In this document: one piece after another, positions 43,373 to 52,407 of the stretch
How the letters are laid out: the number at the start of each line of letters is the position of its first letter
Position numbering within the stretch: the first letter of the stretch is position 1
DNA from: UBA2784 sp964494625
Lineage (GTDB): Bacteria; Pseudomonadota; Alphaproteobacteria; Micropepsales; Micropepsaceae
Assembly: GCA_964494625.1 (NCBI GenBank)
Contig: CAZBRT010000005.1
Coordinates: 1 to 64,000, forward strand
Length of the DNA: 64,000 nt
Direction of reading: 5' to 3'
Notes under the pieces: generated by a model
The model's database searches: none
What the model was told of the DNA's origin: nothing
Seen by the model: only the letters and a program-made list of their open reading frames with translations
Position numbers and translations under genes: made by a program

Positions 43373-44980
43373 TCACATGCGGAAGACGCCGAACTGCGTC
43401 TTCTCGATGGGCGCATTCAGCGTTGCAGAAAAGGCAAGCCCCAGAACGCGCCGCGTGTCGTGCGGGCGGATGATACCATCATCCCAAAGCCGCGCAGTCG
43501 CGAAATAGGGGCTGCCCTCCTCTTCGTAGCGCGCGCGCACCGGCGCCCTGAAGGCTTCTTCGTCGGCAGCACTCCAGCTCTCGCCGCGCTGTTCCATGCC
43601 CTCGCGCTTGACGGTCGCCAGCACGCTTGCCGCCTGTTCGCCGCCCATCACTGAAATGCGGGCATTGGGCCACGAGAACATGAAGCGCGGCGAATAGGCC
43701 CGGCCGCACATGCCGTAATTGCCCGCGCCGAACGATCCGCCGATGATGAGCGTGATCTTGGGAACCCGCGCGCACGCAACCGCCGTCACCATCTTGGCGC
43801 CGTCTTTGGCAATGCCGCCGGTCTCGTATTTGCGCCCGACCATGAAGCCCGAGATGTTCTGCAGGAAAAGAAGCGGAATGCCGCGTTGCGCGCAAAGCTC
43901 GATGAAGTGGGCTGCCTTGAGCGCCGATTCCGAGAACAGGATGCCGTTATTGGCCACGATGCCGACCGGCATGCCGTAAAGATGCGCAAAGCCCGTGACG
44001 ATGGTTGTACCATAGAGCTTCTTGAATTCGTCAAACTCGCTGTCGTCGACAATCCGCGCGATCACTTCGCGCACGTCATATTGCGCTGAAAGCGTCGGCG
44101 GAATGATGCCGGAAAGCTCGGCGGGATCGAAGATGGGCCTGATCGGCGCGCGCATCACCACGCTTTCGGGTTTGCGGCGGTTGAGATTGCGCACGATGCG
44201 GCGCGCGATGGCCAGCGCCTGTGCGTCATTCGCCGCCATGTGATCGGTGACGCCGCTCACGCGCGAGTGCACATCGGCGCCGCCAAGATCTTCGGCCGTC
44301 ACCACTTCGCCGGTCGCCGCCTTCACCAATGGCGGGCCGCCGAGAAAGATCGTGCCCTGATTGCGCACGATTACCGTCTCGTCCGACATCGCGGGCACAT
44401 AGGCGCCGCCCGCCGTGCAGGAACCCATGACGACCGCAATCTGGGGAATGCCGGCTGACGACATTGTGGCCTGATTGAAGAAGATGCGGCCGAAATGTTC
44501 GCGGTCGGGAAATATCTCCGCCTGATTGGGCAGGTTTGCGCCGCCTGAATCGACCAGATAGATGCACGGCAGATTGTTCTCACGCGCGATTTCCTGCGCC
44601 CGCAAATGCTTCTTGACGGTCACGGGGTAATAGGTGCCGCCCTTGATCGTGGCGTCATTGCACACGATCACGCATTCCTGTCCCTCCACCCGGCCAATGC
44701 CGGTGATGATGGAGGCGCCGTGAATGTCGCCCTCATACATGCCATGGGCGGCAAGCGGCGAGAGTTCAAGGAACGGCGAACCGGGATCTATAAGCCCGCC
44801 CACCCGGTCGCGCGGCAGGAGCTTTCCGCGCGATACATGCCGCGCACGCGAACGCTCGTCACCGCCCAGGGCGGCGACAGCCAGTCGCGCCTCCAGCTCC
44901 GCCTCGAGCGCGGCGGAGTTCTCGGCATTGCGCCGGAAGGCATCGGACTGGGGGGCAATGGCAGATGTCAGCCGGGGCAT
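43373..44980 (-). CDS. liuB: Methylcrotonyl-CoA carboxylase beta (carboxyltransferase) subunit
   Basis: The 535-residue protein transfers CO2 from carboxybiotin to 3-methylcrotonyl-CoA. It has the N- and C-terminal crotonase-like carboxyltransferase domains: [43 protein letters not shown] and [26 protein letters not shown]. The length and the [17 protein letters not shown] segment fit MCC beta rather than propionyl-CoA carboxylase beta, which is encoded separately at 56.6-58.2 kb. It is the first gene of the run liuB-membrane protein-liuC-liuD-DUF1489. No good ribosome site precedes it; the 11-bp repeat array begins two bases upstream. Confidence 0.94.
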   Translation of the reverse strand: MPRLTSAIAPQSDAFRRNAENSAALEAELEARLAVAALGGDERSRARHVSRGKLLPRDRVGGLIDPGSPFLELSPLAAHGMYEGDIHGASIITGIGRVEGQECVIVCNDATIKGGTYYPVTVKKHLRAQEIARENNLPCIYLVDSGGANLPNQAEIFPDREHFGRIFFNQATMSSAGIPQIAVVMGSCTAGGAYVPAMSDETVIVRNQGTIFLGGPPLVKAATGEVVTAEDLGGADVHSRVSGVTDHMAANDAQALAIARRIVRNLNRRKPESVVMRAPIRPIFDPAELSGIIPPTLSAQYDVREVIARIVDDSEFDEFKKLYGTTIVTGFAHLYGMPVGIVANNGILFSESALKAAHFIELCAQRGIPLLFLQNISGFMVGRKYETGGIAKDGAKMVTAVACARVPKITLIIGGSFGAGNYGMCGRAYSPRFMFSWPNARISVMGGEQAASVLATVKREGMEQRGESWSAADEEAFRAPVRARYEEEGSPYFATARLWDDGIIRPHDTRRVLGLAFSATLNAPIEKTQFGVFRM

Positions 44981-44982
44981 CA

Positions 44983-45026
44983 GTCAGATTGGGGTCAGAT
45001 TGGGGTCAGCTTGAGGTCAGCATTGG
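44983..45026. repeat. Four 11-bp tandem repeats upstream of liuB
   Basis: The units are GTCAGATTGGG, GTCAGATTGGG, GTCAGCTTGAG and GTCAGCATTGG, head to tail, ending two bases before the liuB start codon. Eleven bases is close to one helical turn, so the units face the same side of the DNA. This could be a cooperative operator, a slipped-strand sequence or part of the mRNA leader. Confidence 0.75.
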
Positions 45027-45163
45027 ATCATGTCGGAAACACAGTCAGGCCAAGGCTTTACTCTTGCCATCGACCAGCCCTTGGGATCGACTGAGGCAAC
45101 CATGGGGCGTGGCCGGTTGCAACCGGAAAGCAGCCATGTGCAATCGGCTTTCGGGGGGAAGCA

Positions 45164-46039
45164 ATGGAAAATTGGCTGCACGATATCAGCTGGGCGGTAG
45201 CGTGGCGCTCTGAAGGGCTCACCGCATTCTTCAATGTGGTCACCGAACTCGGTTACACGACATTTTTCATGCTGTTCCTGCCGCTCGGCTATTGGCTGTG
45301 GGACAAGGCCCTGTTCACGCGGCTGGCCGTCATCATCATGGTGACAGCCGTGCTCAACGCGTTTCTCAAGGACCTGTTCCAGGACCCGCGGCCCGCCATC
45401 GAACTTGCCGTCGATCCGCGCACGACAGACAGTTTCGGCATGCCCTCCGGTCACGCCCAGGTCGCGGCCGCCATGTGGTTCTGGCTGGCGTGGGAGTTGA
45501 AGCGCAGCTGGGCATGGATCGCCGCAGCCTTGATTGTTGTGCTGGTCGGGCTCTCGCGCATCTATCTGGGCGTCCACGATGTGGAGGATGTGCTGAGCGG
45601 CACGGTTCTTGGCTTGGCCACGCTGCCGGTTGCCGCCCTCCTCTTCTCGCGCCTGTTCGGCCCGTGGCATCAATTGCCGGGCATCGTCCAGATTTCCATT
45701 GTCCTGTCGGTCGTGCCCGTGCTCTTGGTCGTGTGGCCGCTGGAACGCGGGCCGCAGGGCACGGCAGCCATCGTCACCTTCATGGCCGGCTGGTGGGCGG
45801 GTGTGCTTTACGACCGCAGACGCGTGGCCTTCAAACGCCACCCGAACTGGATCATTGCCCTTGTCGGCGCGGTGATCGGCGCAGGCCTGGTGGCGGCGGG
45901 ATTGCCCACGGCGATCAAGGCAGCCACCGGCGCGGGCGTGCCCCTCTTCTGGGCGCAACTCGTGCTTTTGGGGTTCATCGGCCTCTTCATCACGCTGATC
46001 GCGCCGATAATCTTCCGCAAGCTCAGGATGGCAGGTTAA
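45164..46039 (+). CDS. PAP2-family membrane phosphatase
   Basis: The 291-residue multi-pass protein carries the three PAP2 motifs: KDLFQDPRP, GMPSGHAQ and SRIYLGVHDVEDVLSG. The catalytic histidine pair sits at the periplasmic membrane face. There are about seven further hydrophobic spans. Substrates could be undecaprenyl pyrophosphate or a phosphatidic acid; sequence does not decide. It is divergent from liuB and its end overlaps the convergent thiolase by four bases. It interrupts the liu genes. Confidence 0.88.
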   Translation: MENWLHDISWAVAWRSEGLTAFFNVVTELGYTTFFMLFLPLGYWLWDKALFTRLAVIIMVTAVLNAFLKDLFQDPRPAIELAVDPRTTDSFGMPSGHAQVAAAMWFWLAWELKRSWAWIAAALIVVLVGLSRIYLGVHDVEDVLSGTVLGLATLPVAALLFSRLFGPWHQLPGIVQISIVLSVVPVLLVVWPLERGPQGTAAIVTFMAGWWAGVLYDRRRVAFKRHPNWIIALVGAVIGAGLVAAGLPTAIKAATGAGVPLFWAQLVLLGFIGLFITLIAPIIFRKLRMAG

Positions 46040-47214
46040 ACAAGCTCCACCGCCAGCGCGGTTGCTTCGCCGCCGCCGATGCAAAGGCTGGCAATGCCGC
46101 GTCTGCCGCCGCGTGCCTTTAGCGCGTGGAGCAACGTGACCACGATGCGCGCACCCGAAGCACCGATGGGATGGCCCAGCGCGCACGCGCCGCCATTCAC
46201 GTTCACGTTTTCATGCGAGAGCGAAAGGTCGCGCAACGCGATCATCGCGACATTGGCAAAGGCCTCGTTGATCTCGAACAAATCAACGTCCGACAATTTC
46301 CAACCTGCTTTGTCGAGCACCTTGCGGATTGCCCCGACCGGTGCGGTCGTGAACCAGCGCGGCTCTGCAGCGTGCGACGCCTGCGCAACGATGCGCGCAA
46401 GCGGCGCGAGACCCTTCGCGTTCGCCGCCGCCGCCGATGCCAGAACAAGCGCGGCCGCACCATCCGAAATCGATGAGGAGTTCGCCGCCGTCACTGTGCC
46501 GTCTTTGGCAAAGGCAGGTTTGAGCGTCGGGATTTTCGCGGCATCGGCTTTACGGGGTTGCTCGTCCTGCGCAACAAACTCGCCCGCTTTCTTGCCACCG
46601 GCGGGCACAGCGACGATTTCGGCTGCAAAGGCACCCGATGTGGTTGCGGCTTGCGCGCGGCTGAGTGACGCCATCGCATAGGCATCCTGCGCCTCGCGCG
46701 TGAACTGGTAATGCCGCGCGGCATCCTCGGCATAGGTTCCCATCAGGCGGCCCTCATAGGCGTCTTCAAGACCGTCAAGAAACATGTGGTCCTTGATCTC
46801 GCCATGGCCCAGGCGATAGCCGCCGCGCGCCTTGGGCAACAAATAAGGCGCATTCGACATGGATTCCATGCCGCCAGCGACCACAACACCTCCGTGACCA
46901 GCAGCGATGCGGTCCGCGCCGATCATGATCGCCTTCATGCCCGAGCCGCAGACTTTTGAAACCGTCGTGCACGGAACCGAATTTGCAAGCCCGCCATGGA
47001 TTGCCGCCTGCCGCGCGGGCGCCTGCCCCACGCCCGCGGGCAGCACATTGCCCATATAGGCTTCTTCGATGGATGCCGCGCCGATACCGGACCGTTTCAC
47101 CGCCTCGGCAATCGCCATCGCGCCCAATTGCGGCGCGCTGTGCGGCGACAGCTCGCCCTGAAACCCGCCCATCGGCGTGCGTGCGGCGGAGAGGATGTAG
47201 AGGGGGGATGTCAT
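46036..47214 (-). CDS. Acetyl-CoA C-acyltransferase (thiolase)
   Basis: The 392-residue thiolase has the acyl-accepting Cys in TTVSKVCGSGMKAI, the histidine in GGACALGHPIGASGARI, and the C-terminal Cys in ASLCIGGGEATAL. It resembles acetoacetyl-CoA/biosynthetic thiolases (AtoB/PhaA) in length and in NVNGGACALGHPIGASGARI. In this neighbourhood it most likely cleaves acetoacetyl-CoA arising from HMG-CoA lyase in leucine breakdown, but polyhydroxyalkanoate synthesis is possible. Confidence 0.92.
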   Translation of the reverse strand: MTSPLYILSAARTPMGGFQGELSPHSAPQLGAMAIAEAVKRSGIGAASIEEAYMGNVLPAGVGQAPARQAAIHGGLANSVPCTTVSKVCGSGMKAIMIGADRIAAGHGGVVVAGGMESMSNAPYLLPKARGGYRLGHGEIKDHMFLDGLEDAYEGRLMGTYAEDAARHYQFTREAQDAYAMASLSRAQAATTSGAFAAEIVAVPAGGKKAGEFVAQDEQPRKADAAKIPTLKPAFAKDGTVTAANSSSISDGAAALVLASAAAANAKGLAPLARIVAQASHAAEPRWFTTAPVGAIRKVLDKAGWKLSDVDLFEINEAFANVAMIALRDLSLSHENVNVNGGACALGHPIGASGARIVVTLLHALKARGGRRGIASLCIGGGEATALAVELV

Positions 47215-47230
47215 GACGATATGCCCGCTG

Positions 47231-48184
47231 TTACGTGATCCAGGATGAACTCTGGTTCGCCCGCCGCCCCGATAGCCAAAGGACGATCAAGGTTGCAACC
47301 AGAAAGATGACAAGGTTCGGCATCGATGTGCGCCCGTCCATATACCCGAACAGGTTGCTGATCCAGTCACTATGCACCCGCATCATGAAGTAGAGGCCTG
47401 TGGCGGAAAAGGCGCCGATCAGCCAGATGCCGAAGCCAAGCGCGCGCGAACCACGCAATGCGTGCCGCCAGATGTCGGGCAGCAGAGTCATGCTGCGCCT
47501 GACAACGGCAAAGGTCAGCATCAATGAAATGATCAGCGCGACAGCCGGCACGGAGAGATGCAGCAGGGGCAGAAACCAGTTCCCCTCGCCGAATGACAGC
47601 GACGTCAGCGTCAGTCCACCCAGAAATTCGTGCAGCATCCTGAAGTCGTACTGTCCCTCAGTTTGGAAGGGCGCCCAGCGGATGGCAAGGGCAAAGCATG
47701 CCACAATTGCCGCGCCGAAGATGAACACCGTCGCTGCGCCGATCACTCTGCCTGTGGCGCGCACATAGTTGAGAAAAAAGGCCGCAAGGAATGCAACGGC
47801 AAAGACCGGCACCGGAATCGGGGTCGTGCGAAGCGTGATCGTTCCCCATTGGTCGAGCCGCCGCAATGTCTGGTCGCTTGTCACCACCATCATCAGAATT
47901 TCAGAGACTATGAGACCGACTGCAGCGATTGCGGAAACGAAAATGGCGATGCGGATGAGGTCCCGGGTTATGAGCCAGGGACCAAAGGCAGCATGTCCCG
48001 TCTCTCCGTCACGCTGCAGCTTGAAAAGTTCCGCCAACTGCTGCCGCAACCGGGGGATCGCCGCCATTTCACCTTTGAGTGAGCGCCAGAAAGTGACGGC
48101 GACATGACCAAGTGCTGCCAGAACTACGCCATAGACGAAGCTCTTCAACAACTCGAACCAGAAATTCTCGAACAGCTGATCCAT
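47231..48184 (-). CDS. Multi-pass membrane protein of unknown function
   Basis: The 317-residue protein has seven or eight hydrophobic segments. An N-terminal one (VYGVVLAALGHVAVTFW) is followed by a basic/Gln-rich loop of about 25 residues, then paired spans. I do not recognise the family. ATG 48184 has a GGAGG site seven bases upstream, which fixes the start; an in-frame codon at 48211 is less likely. It sits between thiolase and isovaleryl-CoA dehydrogenase on the same strand. Confidence 0.65.
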   Translation of the reverse strand: MDQLFENFWFELLKSFVYGVVLAALGHVAVTFWRSLKGEMAAIPRLRQQLAELFKLQRDGETGHAAFGPWLITRDLIRIAIFVSAIAAVGLIVSEILMMVVTSDQTLRRLDQWGTITLRTTPIPVPVFAVAFLAAFFLNYVRATGRVIGAATVFIFGAAIVACFALAIRWAPFQTEGQYDFRMLHEFLGGLTLTSLSFGEGNWFLPLLHLSVPAVALIISLMLTFAVVRRSMTLLPDIWRHALRGSRALGFGIWLIGAFSATGLYFMMRVHSDWISNLFGYMDGRTSMPNLVIFLVATLIVLWLSGRRANQSSSWIT

Positions 48185-48231
48185 GCCGACCCCTCCCCCA
48201 AGGAACGCCATAATACTCCAGCCTTGGAATC

Positions 48232-49404
48232 TTACGCTGTTTCCTCGAAAATTTCGCGCCCGATCAGCCAGCGGCGGATTTCCGAGGTTCCAGCCCCGAT
48301 CTCATAGAGCTTTGCGTCCCGAAGCAGGCGGCCCGTGGGATAGTCATTGATATAGCCGTTGCCGCCCAGCACCTGGATGGCATCCAGCGCCATGGAAGTT
48401 GCCGTTTCTGCAGCAAAGAGGATCGCACCCGCCGCGTCCTTGCGCGTGGTACGCCCTGCATCCGCCGCCCTGGCAACCGCATAGACATAGGCACGCGCCG
48501 CATTCATGCGCGTGTACATGTCGGCGATCTTGCCCTGCATCAGCTGGAACGAACCGATGCTTTGGCCGAACTGCTTGCGCTCGTGGATATAGGGAATGAC
48601 GACATCCATCGCCGCCTGCATAAGGCCGATGGGACCCGCCGACAGAACCAGCCGCTCGTAATCAAGGCCGCTCATCAGCACGCCAACGCCGCCATTGAGG
48701 CGCCCCACGAGATTTTCTTCCGGAACTTCACAATCGGTGAACACAAGTTCGCTCGTGCCCGAACCGCGCATCCCCAGCTTGTCGAGCTTGGGCGCAGCGA
48801 CAAACCCCTTCATGCCCTTTTCGACAATGAAGGCCGAAATGCCGCGCGGGCCCGCCTGCGGATCGGTCTTGGCATAGACGATCACCATGTCGGCATCCGG
48901 CCCGTTGGTGATCCAGAATTTGGAGCCGTTGAGCACGTAGTGGTCGCCCCGCTTTTCCGCGCGCGTGCGCATGCCGACGACATCCGAGCCGGCACCGGGC
49001 TCGCTCATGGCCAAGGCACCGACATGCTCGCCCGAAAGAAGCTTCGGCATGTAATGGCGTTTCTGCTCCGGCGTGCCGTTGCGATGCAGCTGGTTCACGC
49101 AAAGGTTTGAATGCGCGCCATAGGAAAGTCCGACAGAGCCCGAGCCGCGGCTGATTTCTTCCATCGCCACGACATGCTCAAGATAGCCAAGCCCCGCACC
49201 GCCCCACTCCTCGCCGACGGTGATACCGAGCACGCCCAGCGCGCCAAGCTTCGGCCAGAGATCGCGGGGGAAATTGTTGGACTTGTCGATTTCTTCGGCA
49301 CGCGGTGCGATCTCGGCGGCCGCAAATCCGCGCACCGTGTCGCGGATCATGTCGGCGGTTTCGCCAAGGCCGAAATCGAACGCGGCCAGCCTGTTGGGGA
49401 TCAT
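48232..49404 (-). CDS. liuA: Isovaleryl-CoA dehydrogenase
   Basis: An FAD-dependent acyl-CoA dehydrogenase of 390 residues oxidising isovaleryl-CoA to 3-methylcrotonyl-CoA. The acyl-CoA dehydrogenase blocks are clear: [54 protein letters not shown] and [23 protein letters not shown]. The base is Glu in [14 protein letters not shown], located as in isovaleryl-CoA dehydrogenases rather than short- or medium-chain enzymes. It is the first step of the liu pathway present here. Confidence 0.94.
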   Translation of the reverse strand: MIPNRLAAFDFGLGETADMIRDTVRGFAAAEIAPRAEEIDKSNNFPRDLWPKLGALGVLGITVGEEWGGAGLGYLEHVVAMEEISRGSGSVGLSYGAHSNLCVNQLHRNGTPEQKRHYMPKLLSGEHVGALAMSEPGAGSDVVGMRTRAEKRGDHYVLNGSKFWITNGPDADMVIVYAKTDPQAGPRGISAFIVEKGMKGFVAAPKLDKLGMRGSGTSELVFTDCEVPEENLVGRLNGGVGVLMSGLDYERLVLSAGPIGLMQAAMDVVIPYIHERKQFGQSIGSFQLMQGKIADMYTRMNAARAYVYAVARAADAGRTTRKDAAGAILFAAETATSMALDAIQVLGGNGYINDYPTGRLLRDAKLYEIGAGTSEIRRWLIGREIFEETA

Positions 49405-49478
49405 GGGATTACCCTGAAGGGAGGCGCCTTGATGCCCGAAGGCATCGCGCCAAATTCGTGTCAGGGAGAAGCTCTAGC

Positions 49479-50426
49479 TTACGGCTGCCAGATTTCAACT
49501 GCGTCGCTGGCTGTGAAGACGGAAAAAACGCCCGCCCCCGCGCCGCCGCCGATGAGGTACCAATTGCCGTCGATCACCGCTGAGGCAAGGCTGTGACGCG
49601 CGGTCGGCATCGGTTCTGCTGATTGCCAGCCGCCGCCGGAAAGATTGAGAACGTCGTGCCGCGAATAGGTTTCCATATCTTTCACCGACGTGCCGCCCAC
49701 GATGTGGAGCTGGCCGTTGATGACCGCGGCCGCAGCACCCGAACGCGCCCGCGGTAAATCGCCAAGCGATGACCATTCGCCGGTCAGCGGATTGAAGACG
49801 TCGACGCGCGCTGTTGCAGCTCCGCCGACAATCTGGCCCCCAGCGAGATAGATTCGCTCGCCATCGGTGGCCGCAGCCATGGAGGCGCGGGGCACAGGCA
49901 GCTTGCCAAGTCCCTCGGTCGTCCATTGATCGGCTTCGATGTCATAGGACCAGACGTCATCCGCATTGCTGCCGATGCCGCCGAACACATAGAGGATGCC
50001 GCCAATGGCAACAGCGGAATGGCCCGCGCGGGGTGCGGGCATGGGCGTGCGCCCGGACCAGGCCGAACGCTCAGGGTCATAGACCCAGACGGTTGCGGTT
50101 GCATCGGCCTTGCCCGCTTCAAAGCCGCCCATCACCACGATGGTCCGGCCATCGGTCGCCATGGCAAATTGCTGAAGGCCGTTGGGCAGCGACAATTCCG
50201 GCGCCCAATTCTCGTCACCTGAGCCGATGGATTCAAAATCGGCGCGCGGGTCGGCAATGCCGGAGCCGCCCGCCACATAAAGCCGCCCGCCCAGCGCGAT
50301 GGCGCCGAGATGCGCCTTGGGTGTTTCGAGCGATGGCCCCTCGCGCCATGTACCCGCAAGGGCGGGCACCGTGGCAAGGGTCGCCAGCACGGAAAAAACG
50401 ACGGCAGTGATGTGGTTTTTTTTCAT
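49479..50426 (-). CDS. Periplasmic Kelch-repeat protein
   Basis: The protein has a signal peptide (AVVFSVLATLATVPALAG) and about six Kelch blades with GG-x-Y/W patterns (GGRLYVAGGSG, AIGGILYVFGGIG, DGERIYLAGGQIV, INGQLHIVGGTSV). It should form a beta-propeller. N-acetylneuraminate epimerase belongs to this superfamily, but nothing here supports sialic acid use. The start is ATG 50426 or 50432; the second overlaps the last base of the tRNA gene, so I choose 50426. No ribosome binding site is visible. Confidence 0.82.
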   Translation of the reverse strand: MKKNHITAVVFSVLATLATVPALAGTWREGPSLETPKAHLGAIALGGRLYVAGGSGIADPRADFESIGSGDENWAPELSLPNGLQQFAMATDGRTIVVMGGFEAGKADATATVWVYDPERSAWSGRTPMPAPRAGHSAVAIGGILYVFGGIGSNADDVWSYDIEADQWTTEGLGKLPVPRASMAAATDGERIYLAGGQIVGGAATARVDVFNPLTGEWSSLGDLPRARSGAAAAVINGQLHIVGGTSVKDMETYSRHDVLNLSGGGWQSAEPMPTARHSLASAVIDGNWYLIGGGAGAGVFSVFTASDAVEIWQP

Positions 50427-50431
50427 GAACA

Positions 50432-50515
50432 TGGTGCGGTCGAGAAGACTCGAACTTCCAAGGGTTGCCCCGCTAGCACCTCAAGCTAGTGCGTCTACCA
50501 TTCCGCCACGACCGC
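50432..50515 (-). tRNA. tRNA-Leu (GAG)
   Basis: The minus strand folds as a class II tRNA. The acceptor stem is GCGGTCG/CGACCGC with A73 and an encoded CCA end. The anticodon stem is CTAGC/GCTAG around the loop TTGAGGT (anticodon GAG, reading CUC/CUU). A long variable arm is present, and the T-arm contains TTCGAGT. The CCA end lies within six bases of the Kelch gene start on the same strand. Confidence 0.95.
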
Positions 50516-50612
50516 AATCCCCGGCGACGGGAGGGGTGCGTGTAACAGATCAATCCTGCCTTGTGAAGGGCCGCTTGTCATGTTGAATTGCGTTCATGCA
50601 AAAGGGGTTAGG

Positions 50613-51455
50613 TCAGATGCCGTCGCCCGCGACATTGTCATGGATGCCGCATTCGTCCTTCGCCAGACCCGCCCAGCGGCCCGACCTGTAGTCCTCGCCC
50701 GGCTGGACGCGCTGGGTGCAGGGCATGCAGCCGATGGAAAGAAACCCGTCGGCCACGAGGGGGTGGCGCGGCAGGCGGTGCGTCTCAATATGGGAATCAA
50801 GCGCCTCGATGCTCCAATCCGCGAGCGGATTGATCTTGAACCGCCCGCCCGCGATTTCGATGACCTGCATCTTCTGGCGCGTCGCGGTCTGGAAGCGCTT
50901 GCGGCCGGTCAACTCGGCACGAAACGGCTCCATCGCCTTCTGCAAGGGAATGACTTTGCGGAAGTTGCAGCATTTGTCGGGATCGCGGCTCCACAGATCG
51001 CCTTCGGGATCATCACGCTTCTCGTCAGCGGGATGCGGGCGCAGCGAGCGTATGTCGGTGAGGCCCAACTGATCCTGCAAACGGTCGCGATAGCGCAGCG
51101 TCTCACCGAACAATTTGCCGGTATTGAGGAAGATGACGGGGATGGCCGGATCAACTCTCGCCATCAGGTGCAGAAGCACGACCGACTCCGACCCGAACGA
51201 CGAGACGACGGCAACCTTGCCCGCAAAGGCTTCACGCGCCATTGCGGCGATGAGCGCTTCATCGCGCAGATGGCCAAAGCGTGCGCGCAAATCATCAAGC
51301 TCCGCCTGCTGCGCCGGATCAACCAAGCGCTGCTCGTCCCGGTCAAAAATGCGCGGCGGCGGCGGGGGCGGCGGACGCAAGCGTGGGCGCAGGATTGTGG
51401 CAGCACCCTCCTCCAGCGCAACCGATGCAGGTTCCGGCTTGTTCACGACAGCCAT
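50613..51455 (-). CDS. cysH: Phosphoadenylyl/adenylyl-sulfate reductase
   Basis: It reduces activated sulfate to sulfite. The 280-residue protein has the PP-loop-type core (VAVVSSFGSESVVLLHLMA). It carries two cysteine pairs, CCNFRK and GCMPC, plus a later DECGIH. The CC...CxxC set binds a 4Fe-4S cluster and indicates an APS-using enzyme rather than an E. coli PAPS reductase. An unusual N-terminal extension includes a run of seven prolines. It overlaps the upstream cysG-like gene by 13 bases. No sulfite reductase hemoprotein gene lies between them. Confidence 0.93.
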   Translation of the reverse strand: MAVVNKPEPASVALEEGAATILRPRLRPPPPPPPRIFDRDEQRLVDPAQQAELDDLRARFGHLRDEALIAAMAREAFAGKVAVVSSFGSESVVLLHLMARVDPAIPVIFLNTGKLFGETLRYRDRLQDQLGLTDIRSLRPHPADEKRDDPEGDLWSRDPDKCCNFRKVIPLQKAMEPFRAELTGRKRFQTATRQKMQVIEIAGGRFKINPLADWSIEALDSHIETHRLPRHPLVADGFLSIGCMPCTQRVQPGEDYRSGRWAGLAKDECGIHDNVAGDGI

Positions 51456-52003
51456 CCCGCTTCAGCGATATGGGCTCGCGAACGCTCGGCGATGTCGGCG
51501 GGCAAAAGCCCTTCGGCCTTCCAGCGCGCGCGCGCATCGGCCAGTTCCTGAAGGCGCGCGTCCCAGTTGTCAGCGTAGCGACTTTCGATGTCAGCCTTGA
51601 TCGCCTGGGCCAATGCCGGCGACTTTCCCCCGGTCGAGACCGAGATCACCAGATCGCCACGCCGCACGATCGCCGGCATGTGGAAGTCACAAAGCGGCAA
51701 GATATCCTCGACATTGACGAGCCCACCTTGGGCGCGCACGGCCTCAGCGATGGAAGCAGCGTCCCCGACAGCCAAGTCGCCGACAAAGACAATGCGGAAA
51801 TGACCAAGCTCCTCCCGTGTTGGGAGGCGCCGCACCAGGCGCCCGCCAGCCGCTCCGAAAAGGTCTGGGGCGGGTAGCGGCGCAAAGACGGTCAGTCTTT
51901 CGACCCCTGCCGCATCCAGCGCCCGGACGCGCTTGAGCGTCTGCGGGCCGTTTCCGACGACCGCAATGGCAAGTTTGGAGAGATCAAGGCTGACAGGCAG
52001 CAA
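51443..52003 (-). CDS. Precorrin-2 dehydrogenase/sirohydrochlorin ferrochelatase domain (CysG N-terminal type)
   Basis: This 186-residue protein corresponds to the N-terminal (Met8p-like) part of CysG, which oxidises precorrin-2 and inserts iron to give siroheme for sulfite reductase. Visible cues are MLPVSLDLSKLAIAVVGNGPQTLKRV (an NAD-binding loop slightly degenerate from GGGxVA), NVEDILPLCDFHMPAIVRRGDLVISVSTGGKSPALA. The methyltransferase half is absent, so a separate uroporphyrinogen methyltransferase is expected. It leads the cysH operon. Confidence 0.87.
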   Translation of the reverse strand: MLPVSLDLSKLAIAVVGNGPQTLKRVRALDAAGVERLTVFAPLPAPDLFGAAGGRLVRRLPTREELGHFRIVFVGDLAVGDAASIAEAVRAQGGLVNVEDILPLCDFHMPAIVRRGDLVISVSTGGKSPALAQAIKADIESRYADNWDARLQELADARARWKAEGLLPADIAERSRAHIAEAGWLS

Positions 52004-52096
52004 GACGCGGACTCCGGTTATTTCACCGGAATATGACCTCGCAACATGAATTATGCAACATGATATGTGAGATTCATTATTTCACGATAATAGAAG
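52004..52096 (-). promoter_or_regulatory. A+T-rich leader with paired direct repeats upstream of the cysG/cysH operon
   Basis: The gap contains TTATTTCAC at 52018-52026 and again at 52077-52085, and GCAACATGA at 52041-52049 and 52055-52063. On the minus strand the outer motif reads GTGAAATAA. The region is strikingly A+T-rich compared with its flanks. It probably holds the promoter and operators for the sulfur operon; the regulator cannot be named. Confidence 0.45.
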
Positions 52097-52330
52097 TTAT
52101 TCAAATGCCGGCAACGTGCGCGTCACCGAGATCGAGATTTTCTCGCCGTCAATATGGATCTCGCCGCGGGCGAACGGGCGGTTATTGGCCAGAAGCCAGA
52201 CTTCGTCGCTCTGATTGGCATCAAGCTCGATGACGGCACCACGGCCCATGCGCAGCAATTGCTGCATCGGAATGACCGACTTCCCGATCACCGCTGAAAT
52301 CTCGACCTTGACGTTCTGGAAAGCCGACAT
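52097..52330 (-). CDS. Solitary SPOA-domain protein (FliN/FliM C-terminal type)
   Basis: The 77-residue protein consists almost entirely of a SPOA domain: ISAVIGKSVIPMQQLLRMGRGAVIELDA, NRPFARGEIHIDGEKISISVT. FliN proteins end with such a domain but usually have a further 30-60 residues. No flagellar genes are nearby. It may be a genuine compact FliN or an orphan SPOA protein. It is divergent from lipB across 77 bases. Confidence 0.78.
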   Translation of the reverse strand: MSAFQNVKVEISAVIGKSVIPMQQLLRMGRGAVIELDANQSDEVWLLANNRPFARGEIHIDGEKISISVTRTLPAFE

Positions 52331-52407
52331 GCCCGCCCCAATCTTCGTGTATCCAACCTGAACTGAGACGCTAAGCGCTGATGGCTAATGTCTGGTAAAT
52401 AACGCGC

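Noticed and set aside
44983..45026. CRISPR-like array
   Set aside because: The units are 11 bases with no spacers; it is a simple tandem repeat.
50432..50515. tRNA-Leu as the attachment site of a genomic island
   Set aside because: No duplicate of the tRNA 3' end, no integrase and no composition change were seen on either side.
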